Shown piece after piece: positions 21,501 through 26,153 of a DNA stretch of 64,000 nucleotides. The position numbers and the translations under genes are program-made. Source of the DNA: Balanoglossus misakiensis (Eukaryota; Hemichordata); NCBI GenBank assembly GCA_040954595.2, contig CM082594.2, forward strand, positions 1,550,001 to 1,614,000. The letters run 5' to 3'. The number at the start of each line of letters is the position of its first letter. The stretch's first letter is position 1. The notes below the pieces were generated by a model that had not been told where the DNA came from, made no database searches, and worked only from the letters and a program-made list of their open reading frames with translations.

Positions 21501-22010
21501 AGGTCGGGTAATCGGAACAGCACATATTTTTTTATTTTGGCCTCATTTCATCTTTTCCAGGATACAACATCATATTAAAATTTCAATTTGTATTTAACTT
21601 CCAGAAAAATGCACAGTTGGCTCATATTCCAACACTGGTCTTGAGCCATGTGTACTTTGTCCCCGTCACTATTACCAGAATGAGAGTGGTTCCAGAGAAT
21701 ACAACCCATGTCCAACAGGACTGCGTACAACGCATGAAGGTGCCAATAGTTTGGATGACTGTATAGGTAGGTACATTTAGCATAAAAATTGAAGGGTTTA
21801 CTTATATATTGATTACATATTCTTTTCCTATTTCTTGAGTTTCTTGCAAAAAAAAAACATATTGACCAAATTTGATCATTATGGTTTTATGTTTACATCG
21901 TTTATTTCTGTTATTGATATATGCGAGTACATGTCGCCTTGTTTGAATGGTGGTACCTGTACCAACACTGCAGATGGTTATAGCTGTCAATTCTCAGCAC
22001 ATTATATTGG
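351..22010 (+). CDS. Mosaic extracellular protein gene, 5' partial, with lesions (gene level)
   Basis: About 28 exons on + can be joined by GT-AG junctions and conserved phase 1. Domain order: CUB, sushi x4, cbEGF, sushi x4, Thr-rich linkers, expansin-like DPBB plus CBM63-like domain, Thr-rich linkers, an unrecognised Cys-rich domain, HYR, six-Cys sushi, second copy of that domain, GCC2/GCC3 x3, EGF. Such architecture is typical of secreted or cell-surface adhesion/complement-like proteins; the HYR-sushi pairing and GCC repeats recall SVEP1/polydom, but no known orthologue has the expansin module. No signal peptide or start is visible: the first exon begins in phase 1, so the gene starts before the window. 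Lesions: TGA at 6110-6112; frameshifts near 7531, 8588, 13450 and 18633; a non-AG acceptor at 21916; a missing EGF cysteine. It is either a decaying gene or a real gene with sequencing errors. No exon is recognised after 22010, where repeats begin. Confidence 0.75.
571..929. mobile_element. Palindromic MITE, family A
   Basis: About 359 bp with long inverted repeats beginning AAAGGGACAAAGTCTCTC and ending with the reverse complement. The two halves pair over most of the length (CTCGCCAAAATGAATAA against TTATTCATTTTGGGCGAG at the centre). The same element recurs at 4586, 7802, 18822 and 49557, with a remnant at 31-99. Confidence 0.75.
1051..1221. mobile_element. MITE family B (ACTGTAAAACGG ends)
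   Basis: Ends are tactgtaaaacgg and ccgttttacagta. The interior repeats TTTTCGC-type words and the CTCTGAAAAACATTTT core. A second, oppositely oriented copy follows at 1257-1472. Further copies are at 5279, 6826, 8852, 12179 and 12975. Confidence 0.7.
1257..1472. mobile_element. MITE family B, inverted copy
   Basis: Starts atactgtaaaacgggacatt and ends cccgttttacggta. It is inverted relative to the adjacent copy, so the pair could form a larger hairpin in the CUB-splitting intron. Confidence 0.68.
1506..1689 (+). CDS. Exon: CUB domain, C-terminal half
   Basis: It begins VYNGTESDDD, continuing the DYII|VYNG strand typical of CUB domains, and contains the second cysteine region (PPPDCRTDIG) and the closing beta strands (VVFRSSRTRPAKGFRASF). 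The acceptor is tttctgaag and the donor is gtatac. The exon leaves in phase 1. Confidence 0.8.
1874..1991. repeat. 118-bp fold-back palindrome
   Basis: Left arm tttacggccctgatacggg pairs with right arm cccgtatcagggccgtaaa; inner GTCGTACGGC and GTCGTACGAC words lie toward the centre. GC-rich relative to its surroundings. Lies in the intron after the CUB exons. Confidence 0.7.
1992..3775. other. Intron sequence without recognised gene
   Basis: The remainder of the CUB-to-sushi intron. It contains homopolymer T and A runs (about 3150-3180) and a C run (3548-3558), and short open frames on both strands without recognisable domains. No convincing element boundaries were found. Confidence 0.5.
3776..3961 (+). 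CDS. Exon: sushi (CCP) domain 1
   Basis: A symmetric 1-1 exon of 186 nt giving one complete sushi domain. The cysteine pattern is DCPE...FQCLDGY...LTCLFGG-NW...PACQ, with the conserved Trp before the last Cys. Acceptor is ctgacag and donor gtaagg. Intact. Confidence 0.85.
4032..4207. mobile_element. Small inverted-repeat element (CAGATGACGGGCAA ends)
   Basis: About 176 bp with ends ccagatgacgggcaa and ttgcccgtcatctg. No ORF. MITE-like. Confidence 0.62.
4586..4917. mobile_element. MITE family A copy in intron
   Basis: Both inverted ends are present (gcgacaaagtctcactc and gagatagacttaatttgtccc) with the central CTCGCCAAAATGAGTAA palindrome. It lies in the intron before sushi 2. Confidence 0.7.
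4971..5150 (+). CDS. Exon: sushi (CCP) domain 2
   Basis: A 180-nt symmetric 1-1 exon after a strong acceptor (tattttttag) and before donor gtaagt. It has ITCGG, YYQCIEGH, LECQADGVWG and PQCE, that is four cysteines and the Trp. Intact. Confidence 0.85.
5279..5500. mobile_element. MITE family B copy
   Basis: Contains the family core (cgcaatatcgaaagaggcaa, gcattgttatctctgaaaaa) and end cccattttgcagta. It lies in the intron between sushi 2 and 3. Confidence 0.65.
5604..5786 (+). CDS. Exon: sushi (CCP) domain 3
   Basis: A 183-nt symmetric 1-1 exon between acceptor acccaaacag and donor gtaagt. It has RECPPPN, AYSCPSGY, STCGEDGSWIG and GYCQ, a textbook sushi cysteine/Trp pattern. Intact. Confidence 0.87.
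6108..6290 (+). CDS. Exon: sushi domain 4 with in-frame stop
   Basis: A 183-nt exon, the same length and phases as its neighbours. It encodes CSDILIT, FYCDAGYEL, LTCQSDLQWN and PSCI. The only usable acceptor (ttccttgcag, ending 6107) leaves the first full codon as TGA (6110-6112), two codons before the first sushi cysteine. No other AG restores the frame. Skipping this symmetric exon would keep the reading frame. Confidence 0.75.
6336..6643. mobile_element. Inverted-repeat element (AGGCCAAAAAA ends)
   Basis: Left end aggccaaaaaaggaaatg then tttctggtcag; right end ctgaccagaaacatttc then attttttggcctg. About 308 bp, non-coding, in the intron before the EGF exon. Confidence 0.68.
6826..7016. 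mobile_element. MITE family B copy
   Basis: Core words ggaaattttcgcgatata and tttgcgaaaatttcccgtt are present. The terminal ACTGTAAAACGG motif is eroded. Confidence 0.6.
7103..7231 (+). CDS. Exon: calcium-binding EGF domain
   Basis: A 129-nt symmetric 1-1 exon starting DINEC, the calcium-binding EGF signature. It contains the beta-hydroxylation consensus C-x-N-x4-Y-x-C (CENRDGDYQC) and six cysteines. It sits between sushi exons. Intact. Confidence 0.88.
7512..7723 (+). CDS. Exon: sushi domain 5 with frameshift
   Basis: From 7531 the frame gives FSLPNPREG, FYCLEGFQL, LLCTVEGQY and PTCT, clearly a sushi domain. The first sushi cysteine (TGC 7532-7534) lies in the other frame, which hits TGA at 7535-7537. 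The exon is 212 nt, one base short of the symmetric length, so one base appears to be missing near 7535. Acceptor atttcacag, donor gtaagt. Confidence 0.7.
7802..7929. mobile_element. MITE family A, right half only
   Basis: Matches the right half of family A, from the GGAAGTTGTGTGTGGTTGAA segment to gagagagactttgtccc. The left half is missing. Confidence 0.65.
7993..8187 (+). CDS. Exon: sushi (CCP) domain 6
   Basis: A 195-nt symmetric 1-1 exon after acceptor tattttctacag. It reads AVCSEPE, TYSCDIGYNL, RVCTYSSQDG, RWNSSPPVCQ, that is four cysteines plus Trp. Donor gtaagt. Intact. Confidence 0.87.
8261..8417. repeat. 157-bp fold-back repeat
   Basis: Left arm gcattaaagttatgtaacac ctctttgatcaacagttg pairs with right arm caactgttgatcaaagagtg ctacataactttaatgc. 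The centre holds a short loop. It can form a long hairpin in the intron between sushi 6 and 7. Confidence 0.72.
8562..8742 (+). CDS. Exon: sushi domain 7 with frameshift
   Basis: The exon opens VDCGLLTA in the expected frame but reaches TAG at 8609-8611. The frame one base over (from about 8589) gives THGNSDGTWYDS, LQCNMAY, RYCTEDGTWNGT and PRCV, the rest of a sushi domain. The length of 181 nt is one base more than a symmetric exon, pointing to one extra base near 8588. Confidence 0.7.
8852..9005. mobile_element. MITE family B, truncated copy
   Basis: Begins agtgtaaaatggggaat and includes gcatcgttatttccgaaaaa. The right end is lost. Confidence 0.55.
9159..9338 (+). CDS. Exon: truncated sushi domain running into Thr-rich tail
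   Basis: A 180-nt symmetric 1-1 exon. It starts GECQDPGTPVNG and has SFSCDYGF and LMCEGD, giving three sushi cysteines. The usual Trp and fourth cysteine are absent. Instead the exon ends in a Pro/Thr stretch (LPTTPSTTTT), the beginning of the mucin-like linker. Confidence 0.75.
9548..9847 (+). CDS. Exon: Thr-rich mucin-like linker with 12-residue repeats
   Basis: A 300-nt exon, phases 1-1, acceptor attgtcatag, donor gtacgt. The product is rich in Thr, Ala, Asp and Glu, has no cysteine, and holds about three imperfect 12-residue units (core TTxxKVHTDD) around 9725-9830. This suggests an extended O-glycosylated spacer. Confidence 0.65.
10446..10604 (+). CDS. Exon: Thr/Ser-rich linker
   Basis: A 159-nt symmetric 1-1 exon between acceptor atatgcag and donor gtaatt. 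It encodes a Thr/Ser/Pro/Lys-rich segment without cysteine (for example TTSETTSAPLSTK) directly before the expansin-like module. Confidence 0.65.
10897..11068. repeat. Imperfect fold-back repeat
   Basis: Words gcaacagcatacatttgt, ccctaagggactgtgag and acagtctgtttc on the left recur inverted on the right (gaaacagattgttttgg, attcccgaggg, acgtatgctgtt). A related half is at about 54420-54490. Boundaries approximate. Confidence 0.5.
11301..11443 (+). CDS. Exon: expansin-like domain, start of double-psi beta-barrel
   Basis: The exon enters in phase 1 and leaves in phase 0. It encodes SRDCGTFETF, then DGTCSFGTFYTS and a segment resembling the aAln..fn region of expansins, ending just before CGQC in the next exon. 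Acceptor gattttacag, donor gtaagt. Confidence 0.7.
11711..11929 (+). CDS. Exon: expansin-like double-psi beta-barrel core
   Basis: Phase 0-0, 73 codons. It starts VCGQCLNV, followed by VVVRVTDMC, whose Asp (codon 11774-11776) aligns by motif with the functionally essential Asp of the VTD motif in bacterial EXLX1. LVLSQDAYNIL then matches the DLSPxAFxxI segment of expansins, and YSVVACPEDVSIKFK the YRVVxxP...F strand. The extra cysteines resemble plant expansin/EG45-type barrels. The assignment rests on motif order, not a search. Confidence 0.72.
12179..12392. mobile_element. MITE family B copy
   Basis: Full ends (atactgtaaaacgggaaa and cccattttacagta) with the family core between them. It lies in the intron inside the expansin-like module. 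Confidence 0.7.
12491..12827 (+). CDS. Exon: expansin C-terminal (CBM63-like) domain
   Basis: The exon enters in phase 0 and leaves in phase 1. ILDHRYPVTTVEVH, GPWITLDRLSDNLF, GSGDIQAPLNVKVYSVSGK follow the order of the expansin C-terminal domain (xNxxYPVxxVE, GxWxxLxRxxxNxF, PLxVRxTxxxG). The neighbouring tryptophans used for cellulose contact in EXLX1 are not seen at the matching place (ISASFSLL), so the ligand may differ. A non-repetitive Asp/Glu-rich tail follows. Confidence 0.7.
12975..13151. mobile_element. MITE family B copy
   Basis: Core words gatatcaaatgtggcaactg and gcatcgttatctctgaaa are present and it ends cctattttactgta. Diverged. Confidence 0.58.
13374..13984 (+). CDS. Exon: long Thr-rich mucin-like linker with frameshift
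   Basis: Acceptor tttatcaacag, donor gtgaat, 611 nt. The expected frame runs DETTLEYLTSPYTEG and stops at TAA 13451-13453. One base over, from about 13450, it continues to 13984 as a Thr/Ser/Glu-rich, cysteine-free tract with a duplicated unit around 13760-13850 (core LLTTNKMD). The length is one base short of symmetric, matching a single missing base. Confidence 0.65.
14496..14597 (+). CDS. Exon: short Thr/Pro-rich linker
   Basis: A 102-nt symmetric 1-1 exon after acceptor atttatacag and before donor gtaaga. It reads VYHDVSTKPTTKPATT and ends LPTPTQLP. It closes the mucin-like stretch before the next Cys-rich domain. Confidence 0.6.
15022..15260 (+). CDS. Exon: unrecognised Cys-rich domain, copy 1, part A
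   Basis: Phase 1 in, phase 0 out, acceptor ttactttgcag, donor gtgggt. It starts DRDVPDYCAQLSV and includes QQSCGNYYGTE, GACVPVAG and a Ser/Thr-rich end. I do not recognise the fold. The VPDYC start, cysteine spacing and phases recur in the exon at 18443, so it is a repeated module of this protein. Confidence 0.65.
15770..16031 (+). CDS. Exon: unrecognised Cys-rich domain, copy 1, part B
   Basis: Phase 0 in, phase 1 out, acceptor ttacctgcag, donor gtatgt. Key elements are GCGLQLIFYL, VLVAIDSSDNCPELSSS and FCCPEGYELF. The CPEL and CC-P-x-G motifs recur in the exon at 19517. The C-terminal part resembles the middle of a sushi domain. Confidence 0.65.
16500..16598 (+). CDS. Exon: end of atypical sushi-like segment
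   Basis: A 99-nt symmetric 1-1 exon (acceptor tatttcaacag, donor gtatgt). It encodes a basic stretch (VVRKRRDASEQ) and then NAKWNGTAPVCI, the classic Trp...Cys end of a sushi domain. With the previous exon it would complete an atypical sushi fold. The KRRD run could be a processing site; that is only a possibility. Confidence 0.6.
16619..16875. mobile_element. Inverted-repeat element, family C, copy 1
   Basis: Ends are tgtgctgttccaattaccc and ccatgtaatcagaacagcac. It includes tandem CCTACC words and the aaaatttatgaaaattgc segment. An inverted longer copy is at 21201-21543. Confidence 0.65.
17273..17503 (+). CDS. Exon: HYR (hyalin repeat) domain
   Basis: A 231-nt symmetric 1-1 exon, 77 residues, the usual HYR size. 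It starts DTMPLDCPDTY, contains VVDNHGISDV, NYITVTVTATDYSGN and ends AQCQFDVSVQ. The two cysteines and the xVTATDxSGNxAxCxFxVxV signature are diagnostic. Extracellular adhesion-type module. Confidence 0.88.
17760..17975 (+). CDS. Exon: six-Cys sushi-like domain after HYR
   Basis: A 216-nt symmetric 1-1 exon. It opens DTCPEWSLPTPEGG and has KTCTRV, FSCALSCQAGYDF, YTCIIGGTW and PDCV. Six cysteines and the position right after HYR match the HYR-sushi pairs of SVEP1-like proteins. Intact. Confidence 0.78.
18212..18290. repeat. Tandem repeat, about 25-bp unit, three copies
   Basis: Three consecutive units of the type ttataatcagtcaatacc plus tacattt, with one base change in the third. Intronic. 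Confidence 0.7.
18443..18656 (+). CDS. Exon: unrecognised Cys-rich domain, copy 2, part A, with frameshift
   Basis: Starts EKEVPDYCLTVGG, like the exon at 15022, and has NQCISYYESS and VLCNSIEDS. The frame hits TAG at 18640-18642. One base over, the last codons read MAIVDSNQ and end in phase 0 at donor gtatta, as in copy 1. One base appears to be missing near 18633. Confidence 0.62.
18822..19133. mobile_element. MITE family A copy
   Basis: Full left end (gggacaaagtctctcgctcg) and central palindrome. The right end is shortened, lacking the gagagagac part. Confidence 0.65.
19517..19757 (+). CDS. Exon: unrecognised Cys-rich domain, copy 2, part B
   Basis: Phase 0 in, phase 1 out. It contains LQTCGDSIMSAI, SLIKIEANGACPELNLSG and GCCCPSGKIFSGCYC, paralogous to the exon at 15770 (CPEL then CC-P-x-G). 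Acceptor ataccggtag, donor gtaagt. Confidence 0.62.
20014..20202. mobile_element. MITE with TACAGTAAAA ends
   Basis: Ends tacagtaaaacctgtctaa and tttttactgta. The interior has several ACCTGTCTAAAC-type words. 189 bp, no ORF. Mariner-like MITE is a guess from the ends. Confidence 0.62.
20515..20670 (+). CDS. Exon: GCC2/GCC3-like Cys repeat 1
   Basis: A 156-nt symmetric 1-1 exon if spliced at catcgtag. This start is preferred over the AG at 20526 because it keeps the first cysteine (VTCTAGTYD). It then has DECASCPVGSYQNSAG, SCITCPSGY and DDCI, the ephrin-receptor-like Cys repeat seen in SVEP1 and SCUBE-type proteins. Confidence 0.8.
21004..21162 (+). CDS. Exon: GCC2/GCC3-like Cys repeat 2
   Basis: A 159-nt symmetric 1-1 exon after acceptor aacttttag. 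It has ELCKPGYYSDDG, CTQCVQGSYQPDYG, DCHLCPNDTST and SCKG. Same module as the exons before and after. Intact. Confidence 0.82.
21201..21543. mobile_element. Inverted-repeat element, family C, copy 2
   Basis: Reverse orientation relative to 16619-16875: begins atgctgttccgattacatgg with gggtaggtaggtagg and ends gtcgggtaatcggaacagc. Lies between GCC repeats 2 and 3. Confidence 0.65.
21605..21766 (+). CDS. Exon: GCC2/GCC3-like Cys repeat 3
   Basis: A 162-nt symmetric 1-1 exon after acceptor aacttccag. It has EKCTVGSYSNTG, CVLCPRHYYQNESG, YNPCPTGLRTT and DDCIG. One position of the usual CxxC pair reads Asn, so this copy has slightly diverged. Donor gtaggt. Confidence 0.8.
   Translation, partial: KNAQLAHIPTLVLSHVYFVPVTITRMRVVPENTTHVQQDCVQRMKVPIVWMTV
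21917..22010 (+). CDS. Exon: EGF-like domain, degraded
   Basis: The frame gives DICEYMSPCLNGGTC, then ADGYSCQFSAHYIG and donor gtaagc. Two defects are visible. The base pair before the exon is TG rather than AG (ttctgttattg), and the fifth EGF cysteine is replaced by Phe (CQF). Either the exon is no longer used or the sequence is wrong here. Confidence 0.55.
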
Positions 22011-22481
22011 GTAAGCAGTCGAATATGTTCTCTTGGTATGTTAAAGTGTTTTATCATACATGCAAAACCTGTATTTAACACTTTCTATTGTTCTCGCCCC
22101 GAAGATATTATACGGTATTTCACAATGTGAAAATATCGCGTCCGCGTCTCGGCGCGACAGTTCGCTGCACGCGCGAGCGACACACGAGCCATAGGACTCT
22201 AGTGGAGAGGGGTGTTGTAAAATTCGGTTATTAGAAGCTGTAATAAAGTTTTCAAAGCTGGCGGTTTTGTCATGTTTAGTTCTTCGAAATTCTCAATGCA
22301 AAATAATTGTTAACATGATATTTTGAAAGAGAACGTAGACAATTTTATTTAGAATGCGGATGTGCCCATCGTAATGAAAGCTGCCAACCCCCTTAAAATG
22401 ATACTACGGCCCACACATCATACATCACAACATGGCTACTGCCGTGATCTCAGCGCCCGGTTCAAATTTGAAATTGTTTTT

Positions 22482-22741
22482 CTCGGCGCATTTTCGCAAA
22501 TCGTACTGTTTTATAGGTAGGCATGTATGATAAAGGGGTTATTACACGAATTTTGGTCGATAACGCGACGCATTCTCGTGATGTCCGTATTTTGACTCGT
22601 TGCGCAGCGCAACTCGTCAAAATACGGACAATCACTCGAATACGACAGATATACCTAATATATATGCACCAGTATCGGCGCATTTTCGCAAATCGTACTG
22701 TTTTATAGGTAGGCATGTATGATAAAGGGGTTATTACACGA
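22482..22741. repeat. Tandem duplication of about 192 bp with partial palindrome
   Basis: The segment starting tcggcgcattttcgcaaatc and including ttataggtaggcatgtatga at 22482 recurs at 22674. The first unit has a shortened palindrome arm; the second contains the complete hairpin at 22727-22870. Confidence 0.7.
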
Positions 22742-22870
22742 ATTTTGGTCGATAACGCGACGCATTCTCGTGATGTCCGTATTTTGACGAGTTGCGCAGC
22801 GCAACTCGTCAAAATACGGACAATCACCCGAATACGACGCGTTATCGACCAAAATTCGTGTAATAACCCC
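22727..22870. repeat. 144-bp near-perfect hairpin
   Basis: Left arm ggggttattacacgaatttt continuing through gataacgcg pairs with the right arm ending aaaattcgtgtaataacccc. The centre is gagttgcgcagcgcaactc, itself a perfect palindrome. Only a small stretch in each arm mismatches. Confidence 0.75.
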
Positions 22871-22940
22871 TAATTATTTGCGCAAGTGTGCACATACATT
22901 GTACAGATATACCTAATATATATGCACCAGTATTTATTTA

Positions 22941-23083
22941 AGCAATAAAACACCCCCAGCCATGGTATACCACGAGATTTTGACCAGTTCACGACATATA
23001 CGCACGAGCGATAGCGAGTGCGTATATGGAGTTGAACTGGTCAAAATTGAGTGGTATACCATGGCTGGGGGTGTTTTATTGCT
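22941..23083. repeat. 143-bp hairpin
   Basis: Left arm agcaataaaacacccccagc catggtatacca pairs with right arm tggtataccatggctggggg tgttttattgct; inner arms gaccagttcacgacatatac pair imperfectly with the right side (gtatatggagttgaactggtc), and gcgagcgatagcgagtgc lies near the centre. Confidence 0.75.
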
Positions 23084-23192
23084 ATTATATTATGCCAGTA
23101 TATTGAAACTTTGCATAAAACATTTTAAAAAGGCATTTTCTTTGACTATGATATATGACTGTGGTATATGGCTAATATATCACGGTCACATA

Positions 23193-23592
23193 GTATAGGG
23201 TCAAAATTTCTTGCCCAAATTTTGTATGACCTCAGGTGACCTTTGACCTACTTTACCATATCTTGGCATCCAGAGCAGGTACAGACTTGGCGTTTGGAGG
23301 GTTGAGACTAAAATTGAAAAGGCAACACTGGGGGTCACCTGTGACACCTGCCTACCTCATTAATTACGTGCATACCTAATTCCAGGCTAACCAATAAGGT
23401 TATAGGTTTGTTTTTTGTTGAACATAGACCAGTATAGGGTCAAAATTTCTTGCCCAAATTTTGCATGAACTCAGGTGACCTTTGACCTACTTTACCATAT
23501 CTTGGCATCCAGAGCAGATATGCTTATTGCTATGTTGCTATGTGCTATGTTGGCTTGGGCCCGCTATTGCTGCTTGCAGCTATATTTAGGGC
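23193..23592. repeat. 239-bp tandem repeat block with DR1 sites (copy a, 3' part)
   Basis: Two successive starts of the unit (gtatagggtcaaaatttctt) are 239 bp apart. Each unit carries TGACCTTTGACCT (23237 and 23476). The block ends with the family terminus tgctgcttgcagctatatt, immediately followed by the 5' hairpin of the next copy. Confidence 0.75.
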
Positions 23593-23653
23593 ACAAGCCC
23601 AGCAGGCTTGTGCCCTATTGTTAGGGCCCAAGCCCAGCAGGCTTGGGCCCTAT
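23593..23653. repeat. 5' hairpin of the host repeat (copy b start)
   Basis: Two adjacent hairpins, gggcacaagcccagcagg/cttgtgccct and gggcccaagcccagcagg/cttgggccc. The same hairpin opens the copy at 33641. The sequence is cut by the element starting at 23654 and resumes at 27152. Confidence 0.7.
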
Positions 23654-25478
23654 TAGTGCGGTATGGTATGTCATGAAAAACAGCTCCCGTAGGATTTTTG
23701 TGCTAAAATTGATTTTTTTGCTGTTTTGGCTTCTATGGGGACCCAACTACCCGAAAATGATGGGGTGCAATTTTAAGGGCCCCTCCATCATATTTTTCTG
23801 GGGGGGGGGGGTACTTCCGTTTTGTGGTATGATTTGGATTTTTGTGCTAAAATTGATTTTTTTTGCTGTTTTGGCTTCTATGGGGACCCAACTACCCAAA
23901 AATGATGGGGTGCAATTTTTAGGGCCCCTCCATCATATTTTTCTGGGGGGGGGGGCTACTTCCGTTTTGTGGTATGATATGTATTCCCGTAGGATTTTTG
24001 TGCTAAAATTGATTGTTTTTGCTGCTTTGGCTTCAATGGGGACCCAACTACCCGAAAATGATGGGGTGCAATTTTTAGGGCCCCTCCATCACTTTTTTTC
24101 TGGGAGGGTACTCCCGTTTTTGCCTCCCCGAAGATATTTATTCACCTATCTACTCTACAATTTTCTGCTAAAGAATTTTTTTGCTGTTTTGACTTAAATG
24201 GGCACCCACCTAGTCACAAAAGATCACATGCACATTTTAGGGCCCCTCTATTACATTTGTGGGAGGGGGGCACTTCCATTTCGACAATCTTAACGGTATT
24301 TATTCACCTATTTCCTGTATTCTCGTAGGAGTTTTTGCTGATAGTTATTTGTTTTGTTTGCTGTTTTGGTTTCAATGATGAATAAACACCCCCAAAAAGA
24401 TGGAAATCAATTTGTTGGACCCCTCCATCACATTTTCTTGCAGGGGGGTCACCTTAGTTTTAGCAGCCCTGGAGATATTTGTTCATTGATCTAACCTTCA
24501 TAGTGTGACATGTGTATTTGTAAAGGATTTCTTCCAATTTCCTTTTTTTTTGTTTCAACTTCTATGGGGACCTAACTGCTCAAAAATGAGGGAGGTCAAA
24601 TTTTAGGGCCCCTCCACATTTTGGGAATCTCAAATATTAGACGGTTTATGGGGTAAACATATCAGTTATCTACATTTGTATCAGTTGTCACATATACTAC
24701 AGCGCTGTCTTAGTTTTATAAATATACTTAGTTGAATTATGACTCTAACAAATCAACCACAAATATCTCTCTGATTTGGACTAATATACCTCCCCTCCAT
24801 AATATACCTCCCCTCACCTAGGACCGCCACCCAACTCATCACCACACTCATGTTTTCTATGGTTTTCAAAAGTATAGTATACTAGGCTATACCAAATAGT
24901 ATAATATATTAGGGTTACTCTTTTTTCTCTTTCCCGGGGCAATTAGTGAAAGTCTGTGTAGATGTGAACTTTTTCGTTAAGAGTTGTTTATTCTTTCGTA
25001 GCATAATCAATGTCTGAGATATTTACCATTGTACTAAAATTCTCATCGATATCAGTCTGTGCAAAAACTCTGAAGTACGTTTTAGTTCAACACTTGTTTT
25101 TTGGGGTATTAAAACGATATTCAGTTGAACTCATTTCAAAGTTAATACTTTCGTAAATAAAGCCTGTGAAGTACATATCAGTTGAAGTATTGTCTATTTT
25201 AAAGTAGTATTTTCAAAATTTTCATGCCAATAGCGTAATAGTGCTGTAAAAAGCCCTTGAATTATGTCTTACCTCTAAAACTTGTTTTGGTAAACATTAA
25301 CAATATCAAATTTGGCTCATTTTGTAGCTCAATACTACTGAAAATAAAACAAGTCTGTGAACTACATCTCAGTCTTATTACTAAATACATATTGGCTACT
25401 TTCTTAGCACCGTAAGCCGCGTTTTACGTTCCAGATCGATAGCTATTTGGACATTTTGCAATAAACTACAGAATTAAT

Positions 25479-25771
25479 ATGTCAGATAAAAACAAGATTT
25501 GCGTGATCTGTGAAAAGGGTGCCACCCCTTCATCACAATGAGGGATAAATCATACGCAACAAATTGTCCTGAACTTCCACCAATCGAAAAGAATGGGTGG
25601 AAATCGGAGAATGGCGTGTTTTATCTAGTAAAATGTCTTGCTCTCCCTGCACCAAAGGCAGTACTAGAGCTTATCAAATGTGGCTGCAAAGCAGGTTGTA
25701 GGGGACGTTGCAGTTGCTCAAAGAATGATTTACCATGTACTCCCCTCTGCAAATGCTATGGTGGAGACTGA
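25479..25771 (+). pseudogene. Remnant of transposon-borne Cys-rich (CXC-like) protein
   Basis: ATG at 25479 opens MSDKNKICVICEKGATP, a CxxC start, but stops at once. A following frame (to 25771) reads NCPELPPIEKNGW and ends CGCKAGCRGRCSCSKNDLPC then TPLCKC, a tesmin/TSO1-like CXC cluster that I recall from the C-termini of invertebrate repeat-encoded proteins. It looks like an internal deletion joining the N- and C-terminal parts of a longer protein. Confidence 0.5.
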
Positions 25772-26111
25772 AAACCAATTAAGGGAAAATGTTCTTGAAG
25801 ATAACGACACTGACGATGAGTAGATCAAACAGAACTGGTTTTTGTGAAAATTATGATTGAGAATACCAAGATATCAGAAAAGAATCGTTATGCTTCTTGG
25901 GTTGTTTATTGCACCTTCCGTGGTAGGGAGGGTGCCTCAAGGGTCCATTTTATGAGATGGGACTGTAGCTCGGAAAGTAAACTAAAATACACATTATGTA
26001 CTTTATTATATATAAAGGAGTTTTAATTTACCTTAGTATACTAAATTAAGAATAAACGAAAAAATCTAAGATTAAAAAACAACTGTTACAACGGGTTGGC
26101 GAAAACAAATA

Positions 26112-26119
26112 TAGAGAAC

Positions 26120-26150
<31 letters not shown>

Positions 26151-26153
26151 ACC
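26112..26153. repeat. Poly-C / AC microsatellite
   Basis: A run of about 20 C followed by about nine AC units inside the 3.5-kb element. Prone to length error. Confidence 0.8.

Noticed and set aside
23643-24197. 184-residue open frame
   Set aside because: It reads the 165-bp terminal array of the 3.5-kb element; the repeated LPKNDGVQF words follow the DNA repeat, not a protein family.
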